A DNA stretch of 64,000 nucleotides from an uncultured Eubacteriales bacterium (GCA_900545225.1 UQXZ01000004.1:1-64000), one strand, 5' to 3'. Positions 44,108 to 53,460 are shown, counted from the stretch's first letter. Numbers and translations are program-made. The notes: generated from the letters alone by a model not told the origin.

Positions 44108-44452
44108 ATGAAGTATTCTAATTTTGAAACAATTAAAACCACATTTGAATTTCAAAATGTCTATAACAACGGTGCTTCTTTCGCCAACAGGGATTTTGTA
44201 ATGTATGTTGCAAAGAATGACTGTGGCAAAAGAAGACTGGGGGTGTCAGTCAGTAAAAAGATTGGCAATAGTGTTACAAGACACAGACTTTCAAGATTAG
44301 TCAGGGAAGCATTCAGACTTAATGCATCCAGTGTAGATGAGGATATCGACATAGTTGTAATAATTAGATCTCATATGGTGGGTAAGGGTTACAAGGAAGC
44401 AGAAAGCTCAATGTTACATTTACTCAGAAAGCATAATGTTATAAGTATGTGA
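44108..44452 (+). CDS. rnpA: Ribonuclease P protein component
   Basis: 114-aa basic protein that assists the RNase P ribozyme in tRNA 5' maturation. Family blocks: TTFEFQNVYNNGASFANRDF and the RNR-type motif GNSVTRHRLSRLVREAFR. Position between rpmH and yidD is diagnostic. Confidence 0.95.
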   Translation: MKYSNFETIKTTFEFQNVYNNGASFANRDFVMYVAKNDCGKRRLGVSVSKKIGNSVTRHRLSRLVREAFRLNASSVDEDIDIVVIIRSHMVGKGYKEAESSMLHLLRKHNVISM

Positions 44453-44474
44453 TTGAATTAAAGGAGAATGATAC

Positions 44475-44690
44475 ATGAAGAATCCATTAATTGCAGGAAT
44501 AAATTTGTATCAGAAAGTATTCTCACCATACAAGGGAGCAGGTAGTTTTTGTAAATATTATCCTACATGTTCACAGTATGCTAAGGAAGCAATACAAAAA
44601 TATGGAAGTTTAAAAGGAACTTCCATGGCAATGAAAAGAATATTAAGATGTAATCCTTTTTCAAAAGGAGGATATGATCCCGTTCCATAA
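44475..44690 (+). CDS. yidD: Membrane protein insertion efficiency factor YidD
   Basis: 71 aa; family core LYQKVFSPYKGAGSFCKYYPTCSQYAKEAI and NPFSKGGYDPVP, with the conserved Cys residues. Peripheral membrane protein that aids YidC-dependent insertion. AAGGAGAATG precedes the start. Confidence 0.95.
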   Translation: MKNPLIAGINLYQKVFSPYKGAGSFCKYYPTCSQYAKEAIQKYGSLKGTSMAMKRILRCNPFSKGGYDPVP

Positions 44691-44710
44691 ACTAATTGGA
44701 GGAAATTGTT

Positions 44711-46066
44711 TTGGGTAATTTTTTCAGTGCAATATTCAGCCCAATCGGGTCAGGTATTGGATGGTTAATGAACCTCATTTTTGAGGGAATTAACGCTATC
44801 GGAATAGGAAACGTAGGTCTTGCAATTATCTTAATCACAGTTATTGTTAAGGTCGCTATGCTTCCTCTTCTTATGAGCCAGTTAAAGCAGGCTAAGTTAA
44901 GCAGATATATGGCTCCGGAATTGAGAGCTGTAAGAGCTAAGTACAGAGGTAGAAGAGATGAGAAGTCTTTAGCTGCAATGCAGGCAGAGACTAAGGAATT
45001 ATATAATAAGTACGGAGTATCACAGACAGGTGGTTGTATCCAGTTACTCATCCAGATTCCAATTCTCTTCTCACTCTATAATGTGTTAAGAAATATTCCT
45101 ACTTTCATCAGCAGAATCAATGGTCTCCTTACAGGAGTACTTACAGGAAGCAATGGTGATAACGGTATCATGAGCGATCCTAACTTTATTGATATTATGA
45201 ATAATAACTTCGGTGGAGTAGATTGGTCTAATACAAGTACGGCCATCAACACACTTAACTCATTTACAGGTGATGCATGGAATAAGCTTGCAGAGCTTTT
45301 CCCTAACTTCAGTGATAGTATTCATTCAGCATCAAGCACACTCTTAGGAATGAATAACTTCTTAGGACTTAATGTTTCAATTATTCCTAACCAGATTTAT
45401 GGAGTATATATTATTATTCCTATTATCGCTGCAGTATCACAGTATTTCTCAGGTAGATTTTCACAGCAGTCAACAGGTGGAGATCCTTCTGCAGAAAAGA
45501 CTGCAAAGATTATGTTATTCATCGCTCCAGTGATGACAGCATTTATCGGTTTCACAGTTCCTACAGGTCTTGGTATCTACTGGATCGCTACATCAGCTGT
45601 ACAGATTGTTATGTCATTATTTATCAACAAGCATTATGACAAGATCGGTGCTGAAGAGCTTATCAGAATTGCTTCTGAGAAGAAAAAGAAGAAAATGGCT
45701 AAGAAGGGTATTAATCCGGAAACACTCGTTAATAATGCCAACATTAGCACAAAGCAGATTAAGAGAGCAGGTTCAGGTCTTTCAACATTTAAGGATATGA
45801 ACATGGCTGCTTCATCTAATAATCATTCAAATTCTTCAAACAATAAGAAAAAAAATAACAAAAACCACAAGAATAATAATTCAAATAACAATCCTAATAA
45901 CAAGGGTAATACTTCAGCAGCAAATGAAGCTGAAACAACTTCAAATGCACCTGAAGCAAAGGAGTTAAAATCTGACAACAGTAAGAAGAAGGGCCAGCAG
46001 GGCGGTTCTCTTGCTGAAAAGGCATCTCTTGTTAATAATTACACTAATAAGAAAACAAAAAAATAA
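44711..46066 (+). CDS. yidC: Membrane protein insertase YidC/OxaA
   Basis: Inserts membrane proteins, with or without Sec. Start chosen at TTG 44711 with GGAGG about 8 nt upstream; the frame open 15 nt earlier contains that SD. 451 aa. Core: first helix region with IGSGIGWLMNLIFEGINAIG, hydrophilic groove loop GRRDEKSLAAMQAETKELYNKYGVSQTGG, then LLIQIPILFSLYNVL and C-terminal helices ending near IVMSLFINKHYD. No lipobox. A roughly 130-residue Asn/Lys/Ser-rich disordered tail (about 315-451) follows, much longer than in SpoIIIJ and probably ribosome- or RNA-contacting. Confidence 0.95.
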   Translation: MGNFFSAIFSPIGSGIGWLMNLIFEGINAIGIGNVGLAIILITVIVKVAMLPLLMSQLKQAKLSRYMAPELRAVRAKYRGRRDEKSLAAMQAETKELYNKYGVSQTGGCIQLLIQIPILFSLYNVLRNIPTFISRINGLLTGVLTGSNGDNGIMSDPNFIDIMNNNFGGVDWSNTSTAINTLNSFTGDAWNKLAELFPNFSDSIHSASSTLLGMNNFLGLNVSIIPNQIYGVYIIIPIIAAVSQYFSGRFSQQSTGGDPSAEKTAKIMLFIAPVMTAFIGFTVPTGLGIYWIATSAVQIVMSLFINKHYDKIGAEELIRIASEKKKKKMAKKGINPETLVNNANISTKQIKRAGSGLSTFKDMNMAASSNNHSNSSNNKKKNNKNHKNNNSNNNPNNKGNTSAANEAETTSNAPEAKELKSDNSKKKGQQGGSLAEKASLVNNYTNKKTKK

Positions 46067-46083
46067 TTCGATAGAGATAAGAT

Positions 46084-46578
46084 ATGTCAGTTGGGAATTC
46101 TAAAAAAGTTAAGCTTACTAAAGAATAAGTTGCACAGAATGCCTTATCATTTTTAAAAGATTATTTTGAAATTACTAATGATAAAGCAGAGATAAGCTAT
46201 ACTTACGATGGAAAAAATGAAATTCTGTTTTTCAATATCAATTGTGAGAATGCAGCTCAGCTTATAGGCAAAAGAGGTGCAACTATAGATTCACTTCAAT
46301 TTATAACAAATATTGTTGCTAACAAGGGTAACAGTGAGAATATAAGTATAGTAATTGACACACAGAACTATAGAGAGAAAAGAAAAGCAAGTCTTGACAT
46401 TTTAGCAGATACGGTTGCAAGAAAGGTTATCAAACAAAAGAAAGATATCGTTCTTGAATCAATGAATCCATCTGCCAGAAGAATTATACACAGAGCTTTG
46501 GACAATGTTCCTCATATTGTTACAGAGACAATAGGAGAAGAGCCTAATAAAAAAGTGGTTATAAAATATGTAAGTTAA
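46084..46578 (+). pseudogene. khpB: khpB (jag) interrupted by an early in-frame stop
   Basis: RNA-binding KH-R3H protein normally encoded after yidC. The frame starts ATG at 46084 (MSVGNSKKVKLTKE), meets TAA at codon 15 (46126-46128), then stays open to 46578. It encodes VAQNALSFLKDYFEI, the KH core AAQLIGKRGATIDSLQF and the R3H motif NPSARRIIHRAL. No ATG/GTG/TTG with a ribosome binding site follows the stop until deep inside, so the full product needs readthrough or the stop is a recent mutation (CAA to TAA is simplest) or an assembly error. The N-terminal Jag_N domain is missing. Confidence 0.85.
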
Positions 46579-46579
46579 C

Positions 46580-46620
46580 AAAAAGCTGAGACAAAATAAA
46601 CTATTTTGTCTCAGCTTTTT
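46580..46620 (+). terminator. Terminator after yidC-khpB
   Basis: Perfect 19-bp arms (46580-46598, 46602-46620) with a 3-nt loop, followed by further T. It ends the rpmH-khpB transcript. Confidence 0.92.
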
Positions 46621-46893
46621 TATATGTTCTGGCATGGCTTTATATAATTACAACGTAGCTTTTCATATATTCTGATGCAGCTATTTTTTAATTATGATAT
46701 ATCATTTTTCATATGTTTTGACCATGACAAATATATAATTTATAATAGATAAGTTAATTAGAATATTAGCAAATAAATAATGCATGTGACAGTGTAAACA
46801 TTTAACAGAGTGATTTAAATAGTAATCTGAATGTTTATTTAAATGACTTTATTAAGAGTGTTTTATAGATCACAGCTACATAAGGATATAAAA
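46621..46893. other. Intergenic region upstream of mnmE
   Basis: AT-rich. It contains the mnmE promoter (46718-46746) and, at 46621-46641, a 21-nt segment nearly identical to 14535-14555. No gene recognised. Confidence 0.5.
46718..46746 (+). promoter_or_regulatory. Promoter of mnmE operon
   Basis: TTGACC (46718-46723), 17-nt spacer, TATAAT (46741-46746); about 148 nt upstream of the mnmE start. Confidence 0.7.
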
Positions 46894-48279
46894 ATGAGTG
46901 ATACAATAGCAGCTATATCTACATCTACCGTAGGTTCAGGTGGAATAGGCATAGTCAGAATAAGCGGAGATGAAGCAATAACAATTGCGGACAGAGTATT
47001 CACGGCAAAGAACGGAAAGAAGCTTGCAAATGCAGCAACACATACAATCCATTACGGTAATATCATAGACGGAGATAACAATATTATCGATGAAGTGCTT
47101 GTTTCCGTTATGAAGGCTCCTAACACATATACAAAGGAAAATGTCATAGAGATTAACACACACGGCGGTAATCTCGTTACAGGCAGAGTATTGGAATGTG
47201 TATTAAAGGCTGGTGCTGTAATGGCAGAGCCGGGAGAATTTACAAAGAGAGCATTCTTAAACGGCAGAATCGACCTTTCAAAGGCGGAAGCCGTAATAGA
47301 TATTATTAATTCCAAGACAGACTTTAACCTTAAGAATTCCGTAGGTCAGTTAAACGGAAGATTAACTAAGGAAATAGATGAGCTCAGAGACCTTATACTG
47401 GACGAAATAGCTTACATGGAAGCTGCCATGGATGATCCGGAAAATATTCCAATGGAAGATCATCTGGAAGATTTAAAAAAGACTCTTTACGGTCTTAGAG
47501 AGAGAATTAATAAGCTTAAAAATACATATAACGAGGGTAGTCTTCTTAAAGAAGGTATTACAACCGTAATCGCAGGTAAAACAAATGCAGGTAAATCATC
47601 ACTTCTCAACCTTCTTACAGGTGATGAGAGTGCCATTGTGACTGATATCGCAGGAACTACAAGAGATACGGTAAAAGAGCAGATAAGCCTTGGGGGGATT
47701 CTTATTAACCTTGTGGATACAGCGGGAATAAGAGAGACTGACGACGTTGTGGAAGCAATGGGAATCAGAAAGGCAAAGGAGCATTTAAATGATGCTGACC
47801 TTGTTATATATGTAGTTGATTCTTCAAGTGCAATAGGAGATGAAGATAGGGAGATTATCAGTCTTCTTGAGGGAAAGAATTACATAGTTCTTCTCAATAA
47901 ATCAGATATGGAGCAGGCCATAACAAGAGATGAGCTCTACAGTAACGGAATAAGCAAAGATGCTCATATAATCAATTTCTCAACTAAAACATCAGATGGA
48001 TTGGAGCAGCTTACTTCAACAATAAAGGAAATCTTTTCTTTAAATGATGTATTGATAAATGATGAAATCGTAATTACAAACAGCAGACATAAATATTTGC
48101 TGGATGAGAGTTTAAACAGCATAGATCTTGCGTTAAATGGTATTGATGCGGGATTTAGTGAAGATCTTGTAAGTATCGACATTTACAATTCGTATATTTC
48201 GCTTGGAAAAATCCTCGGTAAGGAAATAGAGGACGACCTGGCAGATAGAATATTTGAAAAATTCTGTATGGGAAAATAA
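46894..48279 (+). CDS. mnmE: tRNA modification GTPase MnmE
   Basis: 461 aa from ATG 46894 (AAGGAT upstream; the 17-residue upstream extension is unlike the family). With MnmG it installs the 5-carboxymethylaminomethyl group on wobble uridine-34. N-terminal THF-binding domain starts DTIAAISTSTVGSGGIGIVRISG. The G domain shows G1 GKTNAGKSSLLN, G2 AGTTRDT, G3 DTAGIRE and G4 NKSD. The C-terminal FCMGK carries the catalytic Cys (canonical C-I/L-GK). 13 nt upstream of mnmG. Confidence 0.96.
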   Translation: MSDTIAAISTSTVGSGGIGIVRISGDEAITIADRVFTAKNGKKLANAATHTIHYGNIIDGDNNIIDEVLVSVMKAPNTYTKENVIEINTHGGNLVTGRVLECVLKAGAVMAEPGEFTKRAFLNGRIDLSKAEAVIDIINSKTDFNLKNSVGQLNGRLTKEIDELRDLILDEIAYMEAAMDDPENIPMEDHLEDLKKTLYGLRERINKLKNTYNEGSLLKEGITTVIAGKTNAGKSSLLNLLTGDESAIVTDIAGTTRDTVKEQISLGGILINLVDTAGIRETDDVVEAMGIRKAKEHLNDADLVIYVVDSSSAIGDEDREIISLLEGKNYIVLLNKSDMEQAITRDELYSNGISKDAHIINFSTKTSDGLEQLTSTIKEIFSLNDVLINDEIVITNSRHKYLLDESLNSIDLALNGIDAGFSEDLVSIDIYNSYISLGKILGKEIEDDLADRIFEKFCMGK

Positions 48280-48292
48280 TTAAGGGGGAAAA

Positions 48293-50182
48293 ATGTCTAA
48301 TATAGAGGAATATTATGATGTGGTTGTAGTCGGTGCCGGCCATGCCGGATGTGAAGCGGCTCTTGCATCATCAAGACTCGGACTCAGTACAATATGTTTC
48401 ACGGTAAGTGCGGATGCAATAGCCATGATGGCGTGTAACCCTAACATCGGCGGAACATCAAAGGGACATCTCGTAAGAGAAATAGACGCATTAGGTGGTG
48501 AAATGGGTAAGGCCATCGACGATACATTTATCCAGTCTAAAATGTTAAATGTATCAAAGGGACCTGCCGTACATTCTTTAAGAGCACAGGCTGACAAGGC
48601 GGCTTATTCAAACAGAATGAGACACGCATTAGAGGCTGAAAAGAACCTTGTAATCAGACAGGGAGAGGTTTCTGAGCTTATCGTTGAGGATAAGAAGATT
48701 GTTGGTGTAAAGACTGTTTCAGGTGCCGTATATAAGTGTAAATGCGTAATTCTTGCCACAGGTGTATATCTTAAGGCCAGATGTATATTTGGTGACACAA
48801 GCTATAATACAGGTCCTAACGGCCTTATGGCGGCAAATAACCTTACACAGTCATTATTTGATAACAATATCAAGATTAGAAGATTCAAGACTGGTACACC
48901 AGCAAGAATCGACGGTAAGACTATTGATTATTCAAAGATGTCAGAGCAGCTTGGAGATGAGAGAATTGTTCCATTTTCATTTTCAACAGACCCTGATTCA
49001 ATCCAGAAAGAACAGGTATCATGCTGGCTTACATACACAAATGAAGAAACCCATAAGATTATTATGGACAATATAGACAGATCACCTCTTTATTCAGGAG
49101 AAATCGAAGGTACAGGCCCAAGATACTGTCCTTCAATCGAGGATAAGGTAGTAAGATTTGCGGATAAGAACAGACATCAGATATTTGCTGAGCCTGAAGG
49201 CCTTTATACTGATGAGGTTTACTTAAGTGGTCTTTCATCATCAATGCCTGAGGACGTACAGTATGCAATGATCAGAAGTATTGCAGGTCTTGAAAATGCA
49301 AGAGTTGTAAGAAACGGATATGCTATTGAATATGACTGTATAGATGCAACACAGCTTAAGCCATCACTTGAGTTTATAGACATAGAGGGACTTTTCTCAG
49401 CAGGTCAGATAAACGGAAGCTCAGGATATGAAGAAGCAGCTGCACAGGGCCTTATGGCAGGTATAAATGCCGCAAGAAAGATCGCAGGCAAGGATTATAT
49501 CGTTTTAGACAGATCTGAAGGCTATATCGGCGTTCTTATTGACGACCTTGTTACAAAGGAAACTCAGGAGCCATACAGAATGATGACTTCAAGAGCAGAG
49601 TACAGACTCCTTTTAAGACAGGATAATGCGGATATCAGACTCAGAAGAATCGGTTATGAAGCAGGACTTATCAGCGATGAACAGATTAATGCATTAAATG
49701 ATAAGGAAGAGCAGATCAGAACTGAAATTGAAAGACTTAAGAATACATATGTAGGTCCTTCAAAGGAACTTGAGGAAATATTTAATTCTGTAGGCAGTGA
49801 ACCTATAACAAATGGTATGTCCATGGCAGACCTTATTAAGAGACCTGAGCTCGATTATGATATTCTTGCTCTAATTGATCCTGAAAGACCTGAACTTCGT
49901 GAAGACATCAGATTCCAGGTAAATGTTCAGATCAAGTATGAGGGATATATTGCAAGACAGCTTAAGCAGGTAGAAGCATTTAAAAAGCTTGAAAAGCGCC
50001 TTATTCCTGAAGATTTTGACTATAAGAGCGTATACGGATTAAGAATAGAAGCAGTACAGAAATTGGATAAATACAGACCTGTGTCTATCGGACAGGCAGG
50101 CAGAATCTCAGGTGTATCACCTGCGGATATTTCCGTACTTTTAATTGCTTTGGAACAGCATCTTAAGAATCAGCAGAATTAA
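48293..50182 (+). CDS. mnmG: tRNA uridine-5-carboxymethylaminomethyl modification enzyme MnmG
   Basis: 629-aa FAD enzyme partnering MnmE. Dinucleotide motif VVGAGHAGCEAALASSRLG, family signature MACNPNIGGTSKGHLVREIDALGGEMG, second signature GTGPRYCPSIEDKVVRF, and AGQINGSSGYEEAAAQG; the C-terminal helical domain ends near ADISVLLIALEQH. GGGGG lies upstream of the ATG. Standard length and position. Confidence 0.97.
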   Translation: MSNIEEYYDVVVVGAGHAGCEAALASSRLGLSTICFTVSADAIAMMACNPNIGGTSKGHLVREIDALGGEMGKAIDDTFIQSKMLNVSKGPAVHSLRAQADKAAYSNRMRHALEAEKNLVIRQGEVSELIVEDKKIVGVKTVSGAVYKCKCVILATGVYLKARCIFGDTSYNTGPNGLMAANNLTQSLFDNNIKIRRFKTGTPARIDGKTIDYSKMSEQLGDERIVPFSFSTDPDSIQKEQVSCWLTYTNEETHKIIMDNIDRSPLYSGEIEGTGPRYCPSIEDKVVRFADKNRHQIFAEPEGLYTDEVYLSGLSSSMPEDVQYAMIRSIAGLENARVVRNGYAIEYDCIDATQLKPSLEFIDIEGLFSAGQINGSSGYEEAAAQGLMAGINAARKIAGKDYIVLDRSEGYIGVLIDDLVTKETQEPYRMMTSRAEYRLLLRQDNADIRLRRIGYEAGLISDEQINALNDKEEQIRTEIERLKNTYVGPSKELEEIFNSVGSEPITNGMSMADLIKRPELDYDILALIDPERPELREDIRFQVNVQIKYEGYIARQLKQVEAFKKLEKRLIPEDFDYKSVYGLRIEAVQKLDKYRPVSIGQAGRISGVSPADISVLLIALEQHLKNQQN

Positions 50183-50234
50183 GATGATAATCAGGATTTG
50201 AACAGGGGTAGGAAGCGTGCCTTTAGCGAGAGCA

Positions 50235-50250
50235 TGTTTCACGTGAAACA
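50235..50250. other. parS site 1 (perfect)
   Basis: TGTTTCACGTGAAACA, the exact Firmicutes ParB/Spo0J binding site, ending 2 nt before the rsmG ATG. It occupies the place where a ribosome binding site should be. Confidence 0.95.
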
Positions 50251-50252
50251 TT

Positions 50253-51062
50253 ATGGGAGAAAGAATAGATTTAAACAATATCGAAACTGAAGAATTAGTT
50301 AAGGTTGACGGTCCTGTTTCAGAAGTGGAAAAAGAGCTTGAAAGCAAGCTTTTTGAATACGGATATAGAGATACATTTAACATCATAAAAAAGTTTCGTC
50401 AGTACTATAACATTTTAATAAAATGGAATAATGTAATGAATCTCACAGGCATTACAGAATATGATGAGGTTGTGGAGAAACATTTTATAGACAGTATTGC
50501 ATTTTTTAAGGTGTATAAAGAGCTTAAAGACACAAGAGAAATGAAGGATTTACCGGGAAGCATGCTTATCGACGTAGGTACGGGAGCAGGATTTCCGGGA
50601 GTTCCAATCGCCATTGTGGACAGCGAAATTAAGGTGACTTTGATTGATTCTCTTAGAAAGAGAATAGACTTTTTAAATGCCGTAATCAGAGAGGCAGGCA
50701 TTACAAATGCCGTTGCAATCCACGGCAGAAGTGAGGATTTAGCCCAGTCTCCGGACTTAAGAGAGAAGTTTGATTTCGCAGTATCAAGAGCCGTAGCGGC
50801 AATGAATACTCTTTCAGAATATTGCGTTCCATTTGTTAAGACAGGCGGATATTTTATTGCATATAAGACAGGCAATAACGAAGAAGAGATTCAGTCTTCA
50901 AAGAAGGCAATTACAACTCTTGGTGGAAGCATCGATGAGATTATAAAGAGCAAGGTGGAAAGTCTTGATTTTGACAGAGAATATATCTGCATAAAGAAGA
51001 CTGAGAAAACTAAGAAGAAGTACCCGAGAAAAGCCGGGGAACCTAAGAATAATCCACTTTGA
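50253..51062 (+). CDS. rsmG: 16S rRNA (guanine-527-N7)-methyltransferase RsmG
   Basis: 269 aa as listed. SAM motif I LIDVGTGAGFPGVPIAIV, then VTLIDSLRKRIDFLN and the NAVAIHGRSEDL block; family N-terminal helix YNILIKWNNVMNLTGIT. The first about 30 residues extend beyond most RsmG proteins, and the ATG has no SD because a parS palindrome abuts it, so translation may start further in or depend on coupling. Last gene of mnmE-mnmG-rsmG. Confidence 0.92.
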   Translation: MGERIDLNNIETEELVKVDGPVSEVEKELESKLFEYGYRDTFNIIKKFRQYYNILIKWNNVMNLTGITEYDEVVEKHFIDSIAFFKVYKELKDTREMKDLPGSMLIDVGTGAGFPGVPIAIVDSEIKVTLIDSLRKRIDFLNAVIREAGITNAVAIHGRSEDLAQSPDLREKFDFAVSRAVAAMNTLSEYCVPFVKTGGYFIAYKTGNNEEEIQSSKKAITTLGGSIDEIIKSKVESLDFDREYICIKKTEKTKKKYPRKAGEPKNNPL

Positions 51063-51136
51063 TAAAAACAGAATATGCTTACATAAAGCGGTTGATAAGA
51101 TAGATTTATTCGGATTTAATGATATGAAGATTTATT

Positions 51137-51178
51137 GGTACAACCATATAATGGTATAACCATATAATGGTACAACCA
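51137..51178. repeat. Tandem 16-bp repeat after rsmG
   Basis: Units GGTACAACCATATAAT, GGTATAACCATATAAT and a partial GGTACAACCA, downstream of rsmG and before the terminator. Confidence 0.8.
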
Positions 51179-51197
51179 CTTATGTAGTTGAAAAATT

Positions 51198-51231
51198 AAA
51201 AAAGCTTCGCGGATTCCCGCGAAGCTTTTTT
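51198..51231. terminator. Bidirectional terminator between rsmG and the hydrolase
   Basis: Perfect 15-bp arms AAAAAAGCTTCGCGG / CCGCGAAGCTTTTTT with a 4-nt loop; serves rsmG (plus) and the hydrolase (minus). Confidence 0.92.
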
Positions 51232-51274
51232 GTGTGTTGTATGCCTGGTTGCCGATACACTAATGTTTTACAAC

Positions 51275-52231
51275 TTAGATCTGGCCGTTCATTATCTTTA
51301 AAACTACATTTGCAAATGTTGTACCCTTCTCTAAATGTGGAAGATACTTGGCATTATTAATTGTAATTACATGAGTTGTATTATTTAATTCCTTAAACTC
51401 ATCAACAATAGCCTTTCTGTCAGGCTCATCATAACCGTTAATGATGTAAATATCATCAATTGCAGGAATTAAATACTTCTCTCTTGAGAACATGAAACCA
51501 TTTACAAGGCTAGAAGATAAGTATTTATTCTTAGAATCGCCGATATGTGCATTTTCATGATATACACGGTATGTATCTCTCTTAAGCTGTCTGTTGCCAT
51601 TTGAAATCTGAGAGCATGCCTTAATATATGCACCGATTTTTGAAGTGTACATATTGTAAAGAGTTGTTCCCGTAATCTGGAAATTCATCATATTCTTGAC
51701 AAATTCATCTGTTAACTTAGGAAGTTTTTCGATGCTTGAAGGCTTAGTAGGAGCAGAAAGTATCACCTTATTGATAAGTTTAGGATCGTAATACTTTAAC
51801 TGAAGTGCAATTGCAGAAGAAAGTCCTGATGTAACGATATCAGTCTTCTGGCCGATTACTCTCTTAATAAATGCAGCAATTACAAGCTGGTATAAATAAA
51901 CAGTATATGTGATTGCATTCTTTTCAGAATGTCCGCATCCTGGGAGATCTATTGCATATACAGTATGTTTTCTTGCCAATGTATCAATAATCTTATGCCA
52001 TTCATAAATAGATGAAAATGCTGATACATCATGAACAAGAAGAACAGGAAATCCTTCACCCTTCTTTATGTAGTTAATGGTTGTATTTTTATATGTAAAG
52101 TCATATTTTACATAATCACTTGTAAGATTTTTCTTTCTTGCTGATTTAAATACCATGTTGTTAACACCCTTTACAACGATAAGGGCAAGAGCAGTATTAA
52201 TCAGTACCTTAGTCGCTTTTAACTTTTTCAT
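51275..52231 (-). CDS. Alpha/beta-hydrolase, membrane-anchored
   Basis: 318 aa with one N-terminal hydrophobic helix (VLINTALALIVVKGVNNMVF). Hydrolase features: oxyanion segment GFPVLLVHDVSAFSSIYEW, DLPGCGHSEKN, nucleophile region TSGLSSAIALQL (GxSxA instead of GxSxG), acid region YIINGYDEPD and late His in YLPHLEKG. Substrate unknown. It is the only minus-strand gene in this interval, divergent from parA. Confidence 0.85.
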   Translation of the reverse strand: MKKLKATKVLINTALALIVVKGVNNMVFKSARKKNLTSDYVKYDFTYKNTTINYIKKGEGFPVLLVHDVSAFSSIYEWHKIIDTLARKHTVYAIDLPGCGHSEKNAITYTVYLYQLVIAAFIKRVIGQKTDIVTSGLSSAIALQLKYYDPKLINKVILSAPTKPSSIEKLPKLTDEFVKNMMNFQITGTTLYNMYTSKIGAYIKACSQISNGNRQLKRDTYRVYHENAHIGDSKNKYLSSSLVNGFMFSREKYLIPAIDDIYIINGYDEPDRKAIVDEFKELNNTTHVITINNAKYLPHLEKGTTFANVVLKIMNGQI

Positions 52232-52565
52232 GTCTCACCTGCATATGTTCGCATATGACTGTAAATATTCCGTCAAATCATATGCCATATGTTTTCCTTT
52301 CATAGTGTTTACGCAAGGGTTGTCTTACAATTTATTTATTAAGACAGAAATTACTATAGACAATTATAACATAACAGCCATAAACAGATTATTAATAATT
52401 TTATTATTAATAATTAAAATTATATGTAAATCGGATTGTTAAAAATGTGGATTTTTGGAAATTTATGCAGTTTATAACTTATATTGATGAAGTTTTGAAA
52501 ATAATACATGGAATTTAGTTTTATATCCATAAAAGGCAAGACTAAAAGTACAAAATATATTATAA

Positions 52566-52581
52566 TGTTTCACGTGAAACA
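52566..52581. other. parS site 2 (perfect)
   Basis: TGTTTCACGTGAAACA, 88 nt upstream of parA, so ParB could bind its own operon's promoter region. Confidence 0.95.
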
Positions 52582-52625
52582 TTATTAAATGATTTAACTG
52601 TCAATATATAGATTTTTAGTAAAAT

Positions 52626-52654
52626 ACTCTGTGAAACATTATGTTTCACAGAGT
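52626..52654 (+). promoter_or_regulatory. Inverted repeat with everted parS half-sites in the parA leader
   Basis: Perfect 14-1-14 inverted repeat ending 15 nt before the parA ATG. It contains GTGAAACA then TGTTTCAC, the two parS halves in reversed order. The hairpin would sit just in front of the AAAGGA ribosome binding site. Confidence 0.7.
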
Positions 52655-52669
52655 TGAAAGGACGGTAAT

Positions 52670-53440
52670 ATGAGCAAGGTTATAGCTGTTACAAACCAAA
52701 AAGGCGGTGTTGGTAAAACAACAACATCCATTAACTTAGCTGCATGTCTTGCAGACCACAGAAAGAAGGTTCTTCTCATAGATATTGATCCTCAGGGAAA
52801 TGCAACTTCAGGATTAGGTATTGATAAAGAGAATTTAACATTCAGCATTTATGATCTTATGATTGGAAAATGCGATTTGGACGAAGTGCTTATTAAGGCG
52901 TATAACCACAACTTAGATGTACTTCCTGCAAATATGAATTTATCAGGCGTGGAAATTGATTTAGTAGACAGAGCAGAAAGAGAATATGTTTTAAAGAACA
53001 TAATTGATGAGATTAAAAAGAATTACCACTATGTAATTATTGACTGTCCTCCATCATTAAATATGCTCACTATTAATGCTATGGTTGCTGCTGATTCTGT
53101 TATTATCCCTGTTCAGTGTGAATATTTTGCGCTTGAGGGGCTTACACAGCTCTTAAAGACACTTGATCTTATCAGAGAGAAGCTCAACCCTGAATTAAAG
53201 GTTGATGGTGTGGTATTTACAATGTATGACTCAAGAACAAACTTATCTAACCAGGTTGTTGAGGATGTTCAGGCTAACTTAAATGAGCATGTGTTTGAGA
53301 CAAAAATACCTCGTAACGTAAGACTTGCAGAAGCACCAAGCTTTGGTATGACAATAAATATGTATGACGACAAGTCTACAGGAGCTATTGCATATGAAGC
53401 ACTTGCTAAAGAAGTAATTGCATTAGACAAGAAAAAATAA
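52670..53440 (+). CDS. parA: Chromosome partitioning ATPase ParA (Soj)
   Basis: 256-aa deviant Walker ATPase. KGGVGKTTT at about residues 11-19 with the signature Lys; IDIDPQGNATSGLG; switch II VIIDCPPSLNMLT; C-terminal RLAEAPSFGMTI. Acts with ParB on parS near the origin for segregation and initiation control. 20 nt upstream of parB. Confidence 0.96.
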   Translation: MSKVIAVTNQKGGVGKTTTSINLAACLADHRKKVLLIDIDPQGNATSGLGIDKENLTFSIYDLMIGKCDLDEVLIKAYNHNLDVLPANMNLSGVEIDLVDRAEREYVLKNIIDEIKKNYHYVIIDCPPSLNMLTINAMVAADSVIIPVQCEYFALEGLTQLLKTLDLIREKLNPELKVDGVVFTMYDSRTNLSNQVVEDVQANLNEHVFETKIPRNVRLAEAPSFGMTINMYDDKSTGAIAYEALAKEVIALDKKK

Positions 53441-53460
53441 ATCCAGGAAGGAAGATAAAT

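Larger units (their letters stand above)
52232..52669. other. Divergent region between hydrolase and parA
   Basis: 438 nt, very AT-rich. It contains several CATATG hexamers near 52241-52300, a parS site (52566-52581) and the inverted repeat at 52626-52654 just before parA. No gene recognised. Confidence 0.5.

Noticed and set aside
52566..52581. parS as a plain transcription-factor operator for parA
   Set aside because: The exact match to the ParB site and three further copies nearby make a partition site the better reading, although autoregulation is still possible.
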